Source: Methylacidiphilales bacterium (GTDB taxonomy: Bacteria > Verrucomicrobiota > Verrucomicrobiia > Methylacidiphilales > UBA1321). Taken from it: a DNA stretch of 64,000 nucleotides. The DNA is taken from NCBI GenBank assembly GCA_021272315.1, contig JAJSLI010000140.1:1-64000 (forward strand). The letters run 5' to 3'. The translations under genes and the position numbers were made by a program. Each line of letters starts with the position of its first letter. Positions within the stretch are counted from its first letter, which is position 1. A model generated the notes under the pieces. It saw nothing but the letters and a program-made list of their open reading frames with translations, had not been told where the DNA came from and did not search any database. Below, piece after piece: positions 25,402 through 35,680 of this stretch.

Positions 25402-28400
25402 ATGCCGTTGAAGGCAAGCAGGACTTCTTCGTCTGTGATGAACAAAAATGTACGAACAACGGCTGCCATTCTGAACACCTTGCCCGCGCAGGTAGCGGTG
25501 TTGGATTCACACGGGGTGATTGTTTCCGTAAACCGAGCTTGGAAGGGGTTTTCCAAGAAAAACGCGCTGCAAGGGTCCGACTTCAGCGTGGGCAAAAACT
25601 ACGTTGAAATCTGTGAAGATGCGGTTGGTGAATGTTCGGAGGAAGCGCGTGCCGTTGCCCTCGGTATTCGCCGGGTGTTGAAAGGTGACGCAAGCGATTT
25701 CTCCATCGATTATCCCTGCCATTCGCCGACGGAGAGGCTTTGGTTTCGGCTGATCGTCACGCCATTGAGCGAGAATGCCGATGTCGGCGCTGTGGTCATG
25801 CACATCGAGATCACCGAGCGCAAGCGGGCGGAAAAGGCGCTGCAAGAAAGCGAATTACAATTTCGAACTCTCGTTGAACAGGCTCCCGTTGCCATCAGTG
25901 TTTCGCGTGATGGAATCGGCATGTACGCAAATCAAAAATTTTTGCAAACATTCGGACTTCGAAGCACCGAAGAATTCATCGGTCAACCCTTGTGCGAACA
26001 TTATGCCCCGCAATGCCAGGAGGAGATCAAAGAACGCATTCAACGCCGGTCTCTTGGGCTTGCGGTGCCTGATGAATATGAGTCCATCGGATTGCGTGCC
26101 GACGGCTCGATGTTTCCCATGCGGGTGGCGGTTTCTCGCGTCGAGCTTTCAGACGGGATGGCAAACCTGGGTTTTATAACGGACCTCACCGAATTGAAGA
26201 AAACGCAGCAAGAGGCCGCCGACGATCGGGCGCGATTCAAGTTCATTTTTGAGTCCGTGCCCGTTGGCATCAGTCTGGATAACTTGCTGTCCGATGGAAG
26301 TAAGATACGGCTTATTAACGACGCCCACCTGCGCATCTGTGGCATCACCCGCGAGCAGGAACGGGAAGGCGGGGGGAAACTTTGGGAGCGTCTCAACCGC
26401 CCTGAGGACTTCGAACGCCAAACCTTGCTTCTCCGCCAGCTAGAAGAAGGTAAGATTGACCGATTCTCCTTCGATAAATGCTATATCAGGCTGACCGGCG
26501 AGGTCGTTTGGGTTAACATATCCATACTTCGACGGCGTTGCGACGACGGCAGTTTCGAGCATTTGACCACAGTGGTCGACATCACCGAGCGCAAGCGGGC
26601 GGAATCTGAGCTGAAGCTGTTCCGCGAGCTGATTGATCGTTCGAGTAATGGTATCCTTGTGGTTGAGCCCTCAACGGCACGTTTTCTGGACATCAATGAG
26701 AGCGCGTGTCGGGATTTTGGTTACACCCGCGAAGAAATGCTGGCATTGACGGTGTTCGACGTGACGGTGGAACTTGATCATGCGGTTTTTGATGCCCAGG
26801 TCGAGCAGCTGAAAAAAGCGGGCCATGCCCTGGTGGAACACCTGCACCGGCGCAAGGATGGCACGACGTTTTTGGGAGAGGTGAACCTGTCGTTTGTCAG
26901 CCTCGACCGCGAGTATCTGGTGGTAAACATTCGCGACATCACCGAGCGCAAGCAGGCGGAACTGGCGCTCGTGCGCAGCGAATCACGCCACCGCCTGCTC
27001 TTTGAAAACATGTTGGAAGGCTATGCCTATTGCCGGATCATTTATGAGCAGGGCCAAGCGCGGGACTTTGTCTACCTGGAGGTGAACGATGCCTTTGGAG
27101 CGCTGACCGGGCTGAAGAATGTCGTTGGGAAAAAAGCGAGTGAGGTCATCCCGGGAATCCGGGAAAGCAATCCGCAACTTTTTGAAGTTTATGGCAGGGT
27201 GGCTTTGACCGGCGAGCCGGAGAGGTACGAGACTTTTGTGCAGCCCCTGAGTATCTGGTTTTCCATTTCTGTCTACAGCCACGAAAAGGAACATTTTACG
27301 GCCGTATTCGAAAACGTCACTGAACGCAAACGGGTCGAAGCGCAATTGCGCTTGCAAAGCAGCGCTCTGGAAGCCGCAGCTAACTCCATCGTTATCACCG
27401 ATAGCAAAGGTATCGTAGAGTGGGCCAATGCGGCCTTCACCACCAGCACCGGCTACAGCGTTCCGGAAGCCATCGGCAAGAATCCAAGATTGCTCAAATC
27501 GGGCAAACAAGATGAGAAGTTTTATCAGAATCTCTGGAAAACCATTTCTTCCGGAAAAGTCTGGCACGGAGAAGTGATCAACCGACGCAAGGATGGAACC
27601 CTTTATAACGAGGAAATGACCATCACGCCGATTAGGAATCCAGCGGGAGAAATCGAGCACTTTATTGCCGTTAAGCAGGACATTACCGAGCGCAAGAAAA
27701 GCGAAGCCCAGTTTTTGCGCGCCCAGCGCATGGAAAGCGTCGGCGTATTGGCTGGAGGCATCGCGCATGACCTGAACAACATCCTGGCGCCGATTGTGAT
27801 GTCCATCGACGTCCTGAAACTCACGACGACCGATCCTCAGGCGAAGCTCGTTCTCGAAAGCATTGATGTCAGCGCCAAACGAGGAGCGGATATCGTACGC
27901 CAGGTCCTCTCCTTTGCGCGCGGCGAACAAGGTGAAAGAGTCGAAATCCAACCCAAGCACCTCTTGAAGGACCTTGAAAAAATGATCAAGGATACATTCC
28001 CGAAAGACATACGGTTGCAGTTCTCCTTTCCCAAAGATACGTGGACTGTTTTGGGCGATCCAACGCAAGTCCATCAGGTCCTTCTCAACCTTTGTGTGAA
28101 CGCCCGGGATGCAATGCCTCAAGGTGGCAGTTTAACCGTCGGCATCGAAAACTGTGTGTTGGATGAGCAGTACGCCGCGATGAATAAGCAGGCCAAGCCC
28201 GGGCGGTATGTTAACATCACCGTGGCCGATTCAGGGACGGGAATGCCGCCGGATATTCTCGATAACATTTTCGAGCCGTTCTTTACCACCAAAGAACCAG
28301 GCAAGGGTACCGGCTTGGGTCTTTCCACCGTCATGTCCATCGTCAAGAATCACGATGGGATCATCAATGTTTACAGTGAGCCTGGCAAAGGCACCACATT

Positions 28401-28851
28401 TAAGGTCTATCTGCCCGTTGCCGAATTAACCGCCGAAGAGCGCAAGTACCAGACAGCGCCAATCAGCCTGCCACGAGGGAAAGGCGAAGTTGTTTTGGTG
28501 ATTGATGACGAAGCCTCCATCCTCACCATCACCAGCCAGACCTTGCAGGCATTCGGTTATCGGGTTTTGACGGCGACGGATGGAGCGGACGCCGTAGCGG
28601 TTTACGCGCAGCATCAGCATGAAATCGCCGTCGTCCTCACCGATATGATGATGCCGGTCATGGACGGTTCGGCCATGATTCACGCCCTGATGCAAATCAG
28701 CCCCGAGGTAAAGATCATTGCGGTCAGCGGTCTCAATGCGATTGGCAGCGCGGCCAAGGCGGCCGGAGCCGGTGTCAAACAGTTCCTGACGAAGCCCTAC
28801 ACGGCGAGCAGCCTGCTCAAAACCCTGCGGACAGTATTGGACGAAGCGTAA
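25402..28851 (+). CDS. multi-PAS hybrid sensor histidine kinase
   Basis: An 1149-residue signalling protein without clear membrane segments, so probably cytoplasmic. About six PAS domains occupy residues 20-775, most ending in the PAC-like 'ITERKRAE'. The HisKA region has '[13 protein letters not shown]' (His789). The HATPase_c domain shows '[10 protein letters not shown]', 'VADSGTGMP' and '[11 protein letters not shown]'. A C-terminal receiver (about 1030-1148) carries '[12 protein letters not shown]' (Asp about 1080) and 'KPY'. The kinase phosphorylates its own receiver and a downstream partner that is not identifiable here. An alternative start lies at 25438. It converges with the next kinase, with 32 bp between stops. 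Confidence 0.9.
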   Translation: MPLKASRTSSSVMNKNVRTTAAILNTLPAQVAVLDSHGVIVSVNRAWKGFSKKNALQGSDFSVGKNYVEICEDAVGECSEEARAVALGIRRVLKGDASDFSIDYPCHSPTERLWFRLIVTPLSENADVGAVVMHIEITERKRAEKALQESELQFRTLVEQAPVAISVSRDGIGMYANQKFLQTFGLRSTEEFIGQPLCEHYAPQCQEEIKERIQRRSLGLAVPDEYESIGLRADGSMFPMRVAVSRVELSDGMANLGFITDLTELKKTQQEAADDRARFKFIFESVPVGISLDNLLSDGSKIRLINDAHLRICGITREQEREGGGKLWERLNRPEDFERQTLLLRQLEEGKIDRFSFDKCYIRLTGEVVWVNISILRRRCDDGSFEHLTTVVDITERKRAESELKLFRELIDRSSNGILVVEPSTARFLDINESACRDFGYTREEMLALTVFDVTVELDHAVFDAQVEQLKKAGHALVEHLHRRKDGTTFLGEVNLSFVSLDREYLVVNIRDITERKQAELALVRSESRHRLLFENMLEGYAYCRIIYEQGQARDFVYLEVNDAFGALTGLKNVVGKKASEVIPGIRESNPQLFEVYGRVALTGEPERYETFVQPLSIWFSISVYSHEKEHFTAVFENVTERKRVEAQLRLQSSALEAAANSIVITDSKGIVEWANAAFTTSTGYSVPEAIGKNPRLLKSGKQDEKFYQNLWKTISSGKVWHGEVINRRKDGTLYNEEMTITPIRNPAGEIEHFIAVKQDITERKKSEAQFLRAQRMESVGVLAGGIAHDLNNILAPIVMSIDVLKLTTTDPQAKLVLESIDVSAKRGADIVRQVLSFARGEQGERVEIQPKHLLKDLEKMIKDTFPKDIRLQFSFPKDTWTVLGDPTQVHQVLLNLCVNARDAMPQGGSLTVGIENCVLDEQYAAMNKQAKPGRYVNITVADSGTGMPPDILDNIFEPFFTTKEPGKGTGLGLSTVMSIVKNHDGIINVYSEPGKGTTFKVYLPVAELTAEERKYQTAPISLPRGKGEVVLVIDDEASILTITSQTLQAFGYRVLTATDGADAVAVYAQHQHEIAVVLTDMMMPVMDGSAMIHALMQISPEVKIIAVSGLNAIGSAAKAAGAGVKQFLTKPYTASSLLKTLRTVLDEA

Positions 28852-28883
28852 ATGAGGCTGGAGTTTCCCGCCAAGGGCGCGCC

Positions 28884-31358
28884 CTATTTCGTAACGGCTG
28901 CCGGCGAAGACCATTTCGCTATGGCATCGCGCAGGGCCTCGAGACGGACAGGCTTGCTCAGGTAATCGTCCATGCCGGCGGACAGGCATCTATCGCTTTC
29001 ACCACGCATGGCATTAGCGGTCATGGCAATAATGCGCGGAGAGGAAAGGGAGGGCGTGGCGCGGATGCGGCGGGTTGTTTCGTAGCCGTCGAGCTCGGGC
29101 ATCTGGCAATCCATGAGGATGATGTCGTATTCCTTTTCTTTAAGGGCGACAAGCACTTCGATGCCGGTGAGGGCAGTATCAGCGGTGTAGCCGAGGTTTT
29201 GCAGCAGCCCGAGAGCGACCTTTTGATTGATGCGATTGTCTTCAGCGAGGAGGATGCGGACTCCCGAGCGGGCGGTGGGTGGCGGTGTTTCGGGCTTGGA
29301 CGGAACGACCAGACGGACCGAGCCGGACTGGGTGGGATTGCGTGGCACGTGGCTGGCCATAACTTCGGCGAGGCGGTCGAAGAGGCGGGACTGCTTGACC
29401 GGTTTGAGGACACAGGCTTCGATGCAGTGGGCCTTAAGTTCAGTAGGCTCCATGTGATTGCCGAGGGAGGTTAGCATGACGAGTTTGGTGCTCGAAATCG
29501 CGGAATCCTCCTTGATCGCCTTGGCGAGCATAAGGCCGTCCATTTCAGGCATCTGCATGTCCAGAATGACAAGCTCAAACGGCGTACCGGCATCGGCGGC
29601 GGCGCGAAGTTTCTGGAGTGCCTCCTTGCCGCTGGAGGCGCTGGCATTGGTCATTCTCCAAGACCGGGTGTGATGCTCGAGGATTTCGCGGTTGGTGGCG
29701 TTGTCATCGACAATCAGCACGCGCAGCCCAGTGAGATCGTGGTGAGCGACGGGCTTGGCGGTGGTGGTTTGTTTTTCGAACTCGGCTTCGAAGGAAAACT
29801 TGGAACCCTCGCCGAGTTTGCTCTCGACGTGGATATTGCCATGCATGAGGGCCACCAGTTTCCTTGAGATGGCGAGACCGAGGCCGGTGCCTCCGTATTT
29901 GCGCGTTGTGGAGCTATCGGCCTGGGTGAAGGCCGCAAAGAGGCGGCTCTGGGCGACTTCGTCGATTCCGATGCCAGTATCTCGGACCTCGAAGCGGAGA
30001 ATGGCGCTGTCGTTGGTTTCGCTGACGCGGGCGACGGTGACAACAACTTCACCCTGAGAGGTAAATTTGACGGCGTTGCCGACGAGGTTGTTGACGACCT
30101 GGCGCAAGCGGCCGGGGTCACCGCGCAGATGGAGCGGGACTTCGGGCCGGATGAACGCGGCAAGCTCGAGTCCTTTGCTGTGGGCCTGCGCGGCCAGCAG
30201 ATCCATGGTGCTGTCGATGACTTCGCGCAGTTCGAAGTCGATGGTTTCGAGGTCGAGTTTGCCAGCTTCGATCTTGGAGAAGTCGAGAATGTCGTTGATG
30301 ACGATAAGGAGGGATTCTCCGCTGATGCGCACGGTGCGGGCAAACTCCCGCTGCTCGTGCGTGAGGTCGGTCATGAGCAGGAGATCGGTCATGCCGATGA
30401 CGCCGTTCATGGGGGTGCGAATTTCATGGCTCATGTTGGCGAGGAACTCGCTCTTCATGAGATTGGCGGTCTCAGCGGCGAGCTTGGCTTCCTCAAGTTC
30501 GCGGTGGGCGAGTTGCCGTTGGGTGATGTTTTTACTAAAGACAGCCACGCCGGTAATGCCGGCATCGGTCTGGATTGGATTGTAACTTATTTCGTAGTAG
30601 CAGGGGCCGGCCTCCAATTGGTAACACCGCTCGACGAGGAAGCGTTCCCCCGCAAGGGCGCGGTTATAGAGTGAAATCTCCTCCTCGCGCCAGTCTTCCG
30701 GCAGATGGTCGATAATGACATCGCCGGGCTGGGCGGTAACGCCCAGCATGTTGGCGAGATCATGGTTGAAGGTGGAATTGAAAGTGATCAATCGGTAGGC
30801 GGTGTCGACCGACCAGATGGAATCCTCAATATTATTGATGAGCGCGGAAAGATTGTGTTCAGAGGCGAACAACTGGGCTTCGAGTCGTTTGCGTTCCGTG
30901 ATATCCTCGACCATGCCTTCGTAGTAGGAGAGCGCACCGGTGGAGTCGTAGACGGCGCGTGCATTTTCGGAAATCCAGATCGTCGATTTGTCCTTGCGAT
31001 AGATTTCGGATTCAAAGCCTCGGACAACGCCGCTTTCCTGCATAAGGCTGACGAACTCGCCGCGGCGATTGTGATCAACGTAAAGCTGGTTTTCGATCGC
31101 CGTGAGTCCCTCGATAAGATCCTCGACGGAATCGTAACCGTACATTTTGGCCAAGGCGGGATTGACATTGAGATACTGGCCGGTGGGCGTGGTTTGAAAG
31201 ATGCCTTCAATCGCGTTCTCGAAAATGCTGCGATACATCAACTCCGAATCAGGCTGGGGGCTGCTTCCGCCGCCGAATTTTCCGCGCAGGGCAGTGAAGA
31301 GACCGGCACTCCTGCTTGGAGAGCCCTGCTTTTGGTTTTTTTCAGCGGGATTTTTCAT
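28884..31358 (-). CDS. PAS hybrid sensor histidine kinase with two receiver domains
   Basis: An 824-residue protein preceded by an AGGA ribosome-binding site. Two PAS domains (about 45-160 and 170-285) precede HisKA 'MSHEIRTPMNGVIG' (His about 311). HATPase_c follows with 'NLVGNAVKFT', 'VRDTGIGID' and 'GGTGLGLAIS'. Receiver 1 (about 560-680) has 'VILDMQMPEMDG'; receiver 2 (about 700-815) has 'ILMDCQMPELDG' and 'DDYLSKPV'. Both receivers keep the phospho-acceptor Asp. No Hpt domain is present, so a separate phosphotransfer protein is likely. Convergent with the multi-PAS kinase. Confidence 0.92.
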   Translation of the reverse strand: MKNPAEKNQKQGSPSRSAGLFTALRGKFGGGSSPQPDSELMYRSIFENAIEGIFQTTPTGQYLNVNPALAKMYGYDSVEDLIEGLTAIENQLYVDHNRRGEFVSLMQESGVVRGFESEIYRKDKSTIWISENARAVYDSTGALSYYEGMVEDITERKRLEAQLFASEHNLSALINNIEDSIWSVDTAYRLITFNSTFNHDLANMLGVTAQPGDVIIDHLPEDWREEEISLYNRALAGERFLVERCYQLEAGPCYYEISYNPIQTDAGITGVAVFSKNITQRQLAHRELEEAKLAAETANLMKSEFLANMSHEIRTPMNGVIGMTDLLLMTDLTHEQREFARTVRISGESLLIVINDILDFSKIEAGKLDLETIDFELREVIDSTMDLLAAQAHSKGLELAAFIRPEVPLHLRGDPGRLRQVVNNLVGNAVKFTSQGEVVVTVARVSETNDSAILRFEVRDTGIGIDEVAQSRLFAAFTQADSSTTRKYGGTGLGLAISRKLVALMHGNIHVESKLGEGSKFSFEAEFEKQTTTAKPVAHHDLTGLRVLIVDDNATNREILEHHTRSWRMTNASASSGKEALQKLRAAADAGTPFELVILDMQMPEMDGLMLAKAIKEDSAISSTKLVMLTSLGNHMEPTELKAHCIEACVLKPVKQSRLFDRLAEVMASHVPRNPTQSGSVRLVVPSKPETPPPTARSGVRILLAEDNRINQKVALGLLQNLGYTADTALTGIEVLVALKEKEYDIILMDCQMPELDGYETTRRIRATPSLSSPRIIAMTANAMRGESDRCLSAGMDDYLSKPVRLEALRDAIAKWSSPAAVTK

Positions 31359-31521
31359 GATCCTAACGACTGACCTATGGGGACGAAGTTCAAGAAAGAA
31401 TGGTTGCAGAGAGGCGGTTCGTCAAGGGCTACACATAACTTGCGGCTCTAATTACAGCCGGGCAGAAAAGTTAGGGAAAACGTGATTTTGACTTTAGAGT
31501 CCTGAGGTTTGCGAGATGTGA

Positions 31522-32205
31522 TTAATTCCGAAACCAAGCGCCGATGATTTCGCGGAGGGAAGGCCGGAGGACTAATCTTGACCGGGCTTTCTTTTCAAAA
31601 AAACCGAGACCGTGGTCGATTGGAACGTGAAGGAAATCGAACGAGTCGGAATTATCGCGGCCTAGGCGTGTGGCGAAGCGAAAGGTGGTCTGAATCTCAA
31701 GATCGTCGAGAACGATGATGGCACCGGGTCGCGCGTGTCGCAGGGCAAGGATGAGGGCGTGTTCGCGAGTGGCGGGATTGGGCGGACTGTCGATGAGGAT
31801 TAGGCCCGATAACTGAAGCCTGCGGAGAAGGTCGGAGTGACCATCAAGATCGAAGCTTTTGCAGGTAAGAAAACCGAGAGGGCAGGCGGTGAGGGGAACG
31901 ACAGCCGTAAAATCGGTATCACGCTTGGGAAATCCCGCGGCAAACTCTTCGGTTTTGGCGAGCCATTCGGCTGAGTCTTCCACCGAAGTGACCCCGACGC
32001 AGGCGGATCGGAGGGCCAGAGTGGAGCGTCCGGAGCCAAATTCGAAAGCCTGGATGGGAGCATCGGAAAGGGCGCAGATTTTTTTGAGTAGCGCACATGA
32101 AGGCTCGGGGAGAATCCAAGCGGGTGGTTGGTAGCCGGTGTCGCGACAGAAATTGAGGTAATCGGCGATTTCTTGCCGAACGAGATTATCAAGAGCGGGG
32201 TTCAT
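31522..32205 (-). CDS. SAM-dependent methyltransferase-fold protein
   Basis: A 227-residue protein with a Rossmann-like methyltransferase pattern: motif I 'AFEFGSGRSTLALRS' (about 55-69), an acidic strand-2 end 'VTSVEDSAEW', and later 'LILIDSPPN' and 'GAIIVLDDLE'. This resembles small class I methyltransferases found in glycan clusters. The start ATG overlaps the stop of the glycosyltransferase gene (ATGA), so the two are coupled and may act on the same sugar. Substrate unknown. Confidence 0.65.
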   Translation of the reverse strand: MNPALDNLVRQEIADYLNFCRDTGYQPPAWILPEPSCALLKKICALSDAPIQAFEFGSGRSTLALRSACVGVTSVEDSAEWLAKTEEFAAGFPKRDTDFTAVVPLTACPLGFLTCKSFDLDGHSDLLRRLQLSGLILIDSPPNPATREHALILALRHARPGAIIVLDDLEIQTTFRFATRLGRDNSDSFDFLHVPIDHGLGFFEKKARSRLVLRPSLREIIGAWFRN

Positions 32206-33128
32206 GGCGAGTTCCGACGCGGATAGCCGCGCAGGGCGTCGACGGCAAGTTTGAAACGGAAGGCAGGACTGAGGTGATTGCCGCGATCACTGCGACGGAA
32301 GAGGAGCAGAACGACCTCGAGAAGATGTCGCAGGGCGAGAAGGAGACGAAGGTAAAGCCGGCTGTTGGGGTCGTGGGTTTCGTAGAAAAGAAGTTTTCCT
32401 CGGTAAAGATCGTGAATACGGCTCAGGCCACCGGTACGCCCGCCGATGCCATCGTGGCGGACGGTGTAGAGGTGGTCGACACCGACTAGCCATCCGGCCC
32501 GGGTGAGGCGCATGCAGAGGTCGTTGTCGGACTGGCATTGCCAGTAGCGGAGATCAAAGCCGTTGATTTCGTGCAGCGCGATCATGCGAACAAGCGCGGA
32601 GCTGGAATGGGCAATGAGGACGCTTTCGATCCGGTCGTTGAGCGGATGGGGACGAAGCTTGCGGCGTTGGCAGTCGCGCCAGCGTTCGGCGATTTGATTG
32701 CCGAGGGCGTAAATCCACGCTGGAGGAATCACGTCTTCACAAGAACTACCGGGCGTGCCTGTGGCGGCGATTTGCCGGAAATTGGACCAGGCGAGTTTCG
32801 GCAGTGATTTGAAGGAGTCGAAGGCGACTCGGAAATCACCGGGGAGGAAGGTGATGTCGGCATCGACGAGAAGGGCGAACGGAGTTTTTACTTCGCGCAG
32901 GGCTTGGTCGGAAGCGGCACAGAAGCCGCGGGCAGTGTCGTTGCGCAGGAGACACAGAGGGGACTGGAGTCCGGTAATGGTGGCGGGCGTGGTGGAGGCG
33001 TCGTCGACGGCGATTATTTCGGCGGGAAGCCCGCCGGCCTCGCGTTCGAAGGAGCGGGCCATTTCCATCCAGCGATCCAAATTATTGTGGATGGTGCTGG
33101 CAATGGTGAGATCGGGATAGGAGGACAT
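32202..33128 (-). CDS. family 2 glycosyltransferase
   Basis: A 308-residue GT-A enzyme. It begins 'LTIASTIHNNLDRWMEMARS', with nucleotide-sugar motifs 'IIAVDDAST' (about 40) and 'FALLVDADITFLPGDF' (DxD, about 86-101), and 'YWQCQSDNDLCMRLTRAGW' further on (cited as its core). It transfers a sugar from a nucleotide donor, probably to a surface polysaccharide or lipid. The C-terminus is short and has no membrane anchor. Coupled to the downstream methyltransferase-like gene. Confidence 0.85.
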   Translation of the reverse strand: MSSYPDLTIASTIHNNLDRWMEMARSFEREAGGLPAEIIAVDDASTTPATITGLQSPLCLLRNDTARGFCAASDQALREVKTPFALLVDADITFLPGDFRVAFDSFKSLPKLAWSNFRQIAATGTPGSSCEDVIPPAWIYALGNQIAERWRDCQRRKLRPHPLNDRIESVLIAHSSSALVRMIALHEINGFDLRYWQCQSDNDLCMRLTRAGWLVGVDHLYTVRHDGIGGRTGGLSRIHDLYRGKLLFYETHDPNSRLYLRLLLALRHLLEVVLLLFRRSDRGNHLSPAFRFKLAVDALRGYPRRNSP

Positions 33129-33218
33129 GTTTCGGCGTTTCCCGAGATGATCAGCGATGCGGAATATTCATCAAGTCAAACCAGTTGCCGTGACCTCATC
33201 CTATTTTGAAAATGCATC

Positions 33219-33785
33219 CTAATAAATTCCGGGAATGAGGGCGTAAACTTCTTTTATATAGAGGGCATAACGGGGGCCGAAAGCTTCGCCCATCCAACGC
33301 TCCTCGGTCTGAATCTTGCATACGAAGCCGAAGGTTATGCAGGCGAGGGCGAGGAGACCGCGCCATTCCCCGATCGCGATGACAGTACCTAAAATGGCGA
33401 GGAGAATTCCGCTGTAAATTGGATGACGTACCCAGCCGTAAGGCCCGGTACGGATCAGTTCGTGATCTTTTTTCAGGGTGACGATGCCGCTCCAGTTGGC
33501 GCCGAGATGGACGCGGGCCCAGATCGTGAAGCTGAGACCGAGAACGAGAATGACGGCGCCGAACGGGGCGAAGATCAAGGAGTGGGGAAGAAAGCGCTGC
33601 GAGAGCCAATAGCTGAACCAATGGGGAGCGGCGAGTAGGGTGCCGCCGAGGAAAAGAGGCAGTTTGTGGGAGAGTTGCGACAGGGAGGATTCGCGGCGCT
33701 CAGTGGCTTTATTTCCAATGGCGCTGATGAGCCAATAAGCGATCCAAGACAGCCAAAGGCCGAGAATGAGGAATCCCCAGGTCAT
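33219..33785 (-). CDS. isoprenylcysteine carboxyl methyltransferase-family membrane protein
   Basis: The start at 33785 ('MTWGFLILGLWLSWIAYWL') is preferred because the ORF-track extension to 33905 has no family features. The 188-residue product has four or five hydrophobic segments and the ICMT/PEMT-like signature 'LIRTGPYGWVRHPIYSG' followed by 'KIQTEERWMGEAFGPRY'. Family members methylate small or lipid substrates at the membrane using SAM; the bacterial substrate is unknown. Divergent from the ferredoxin gene at 33920. Confidence 0.85.
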   Translation of the reverse strand: MTWGFLILGLWLSWIAYWLISAIGNKATERRESSLSQLSHKLPLFLGGTLLAAPHWFSYWLSQRFLPHSLIFAPFGAVILVLGLSFTIWARVHLGANWSGIVTLKKDHELIRTGPYGWVRHPIYSGILLAILGTVIAIGEWRGLLALACITFGFVCKIQTEERWMGEAFGPRYALYIKEVYALIPGIY

Positions 33786-33919
33786 CGCATGTATTTCGGG
33801 CGCTGTCTGGCGCTTGGATTGGAATTTGTTTCTTGGTGTGTGAAGGCTATGGTGTAAAGGAATGCTCGGCGGCTGGCGATTGAGATTACCACCCTCCGGC
33901 TGCAAATTATTTCAAGATT

Positions 33920-34207
33920 ATGCCTAAAGTCACGCTTCTCCCGGGTGGTCAAACCGCCGAAGTTCCCGCTGGCACGCTGCTGCTCGATGCCGGAGAGGAA
34001 GCAGGGGTCGAGATGGAGGCGGGTTGTTTTAACTGTTCCTGCGGCACCTGTGTGGTGGCAGTCGCTTCGGGGATGGAAAACCTTGAGCCGCCGACGGATG
34101 AAGAGTTGAACGTGCTCGACCAGTGGAATAAGGACCCGGAAAAATATCGCCTTACCTGTTGCGTAAAAATCCTTAAAGGCGAGGTTGTTCTGCGTCTGGA
34201 GCATTGA
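33920..34207 (+). CDS. 2Fe-2S ferredoxin
   Basis: A 95-residue plant-type ferredoxin. The cluster ligands are visible in 'GCFNCSCGTCVVAV' (Cys about 36-44) and the distal 'RLTCCVKILKG' (about 80). The N-terminal 'VTLLPGGQTAEVPAGTLLLDA' (cited as core) fits the beta-grasp fold. It carries single electrons to a partner that is not identifiable from the neighbours. Confidence 0.88.
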   Translation: MPKVTLLPGGQTAEVPAGTLLLDAGEEAGVEMEAGCFNCSCGTCVVAVASGMENLEPPTDEELNVLDQWNKDPEKYRLTCCVKILKGEVVLRLEH

Positions 34208-34387
34208 CGCCACCCTCCATGTTACCCTCCTTTCTCATCGATGTTGTTCCTACGCATGACAATATTTGGGATCGTTTCGGAAAAAACGTCGCAACTTTTT
34301 CAAAATTCTGCAGCGATGACATTTCGTACGGCCTCCAAGGGGTATAGGGAAATGGAATCTCCCTAACCCCAATTCGTACCAACGAAG

Positions 34388-35569
34388 ATGCGCCTTCTCT
34401 TTCTTAATAGCAGCCTTGAGCCTGGTCGGGACGGCGTAGGTGATTACGTGCGCCTGCTGGCGGGCGAATGCCAGCGCTACGGACACTCCTGCGCAATCAT
34501 TGCGCTACATGATCGCCATATTACGGTGCCAGATGAATCGGTTTTGAATGTAGGGACCGGAAAAATTCCCTTGCTGCGGCTCCCGGCCGCCTCGGCCTGG
34601 CCGGAGCGCATGGGTCGGGCCGTGGCATTTCGTTCTTGGTGGCAGCCCGACTGGATCAGCTTACAGTTCGTTTCCTACGGCTTCAATGACAAGGGCGTCG
34701 TGCTTAATTTGAAATCCGTTTTTCAAGCTATCACGGCGGACTGCCCGCTTCATATCATGTTCCATGAATTATGGCTAGGCGAGGACAAGTCTTCCCCCTT
34801 TCGTCATCGCCTGATTGGAGGATTTCAACGGCATGGGATCAGGCGGTTGGTGGCAGGCTTGAAACCGCAACGGTTGAGCACCTCTAACCCGGCCTATGCC
34901 GCGATGCTGCGCAGTATCGAGATTGAGGCGGCCATTCTCCCTCTTTTTGGCAATATTCCAATCTCAACAATGGATTCGACTGAACCGCTTCCCACCTTGC
35001 TGGCCGACGCAGGCATTCCCCGCGAAGGCGTGGGACGCAATCAATGGTGGCTCGGTCTTTTTTTTGGCGGGCTTTACTCCGAATGGAAAGCAGAACCGCT
35101 GATGAGCACGTTGCTCCGTGCGGTGCAGCAGATCCATAAGCGAATTTGCTTGGTGCTGGCGGGACGCCCCGGTGCCGAGGGCGAGGCGATCTGGGAAACC
35201 TTACAGCGTGATTACCGTCGCAATATCGTCTTAGTGAAGGTTGGTGAGCAGCCTGCGGAAACCATCTCCGCTCTGATGCAAATTGCCGACTTCGGCATCA
35301 GCGCCTCGCCATGGCAATTGATTGGTAAAAGCGGAACTGCGGCAGCCATGCTTGACCACGGCTTGCCCGTCATCTTGAGCCGCGACGATTTTCAGCCGCG
35401 TATTGCACCGGAACTCCCGCCTTCCACCGACCCACTATTTCATCTTTGCGACGCTTCACTGGAATCGAAATTACTAGTCGGCCTGAGGAAATCACCACCA
35501 CGCTCGCGCTTAGGCGAAATCACTGCACAGTTTTGCCGGCTGCTCGAGTCGCCGCGAGTCACTGCCTAA
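34388..35569 (+). CDS. group 1-like glycosyltransferase
   Basis: A 393-residue GT-B-type protein. It opens 'MRLLFLNSSLEPGRDGVGDY', the usual N-terminal acceptor-domain strand with a Gly-rich turn. The C-terminal half shows 'GLFFGGLYSEWKAEPLMSTL' and 'ICLVLAGRPGAEGE', then 'FGISASPWQLIGKSGTAAAM' in place of the usual E-x7-E region, with 'EGV'-type residues missing. It is therefore a divergent member whose catalytic glutamates are not obvious. Probable role in surface glycan or glycolipid synthesis. Confidence 0.65.
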   Translation: MRLLFLNSSLEPGRDGVGDYVRLLAGECQRYGHSCAIIALHDRHITVPDESVLNVGTGKIPLLRLPAASAWPERMGRAVAFRSWWQPDWISLQFVSYGFNDKGVVLNLKSVFQAITADCPLHIMFHELWLGEDKSSPFRHRLIGGFQRHGIRRLVAGLKPQRLSTSNPAYAAMLRSIEIEAAILPLFGNIPISTMDSTEPLPTLLADAGIPREGVGRNQWWLGLFFGGLYSEWKAEPLMSTLLRAVQQIHKRICLVLAGRPGAEGEAIWETLQRDYRRNIVLVKVGEQPAETISALMQIADFGISASPWQLIGKSGTAAAMLDHGLPVILSRDDFQPRIAPELPPSTDPLFHLCDASLESKLLVGLRKSPPRSRLGEITAQFCRLLESPRVTA

Positions 35570-35680
35570 ATTTAAAAAAGGCTCCGACTCGATGCAATCG
35601 TGAATTATTGCGCATAAGCGGGAATGGCCCAAGTGTCGTCTGGATTTATTTTGAAGAGTTGCCCTAGCATAAATTTCAAG

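Noticed and set aside
26983-28122. 379-aa minus-strand ORF inside the multi-PAS kinase
   Set aside because: Antisense to well-defined PAS, HisKA and HATPase domains.
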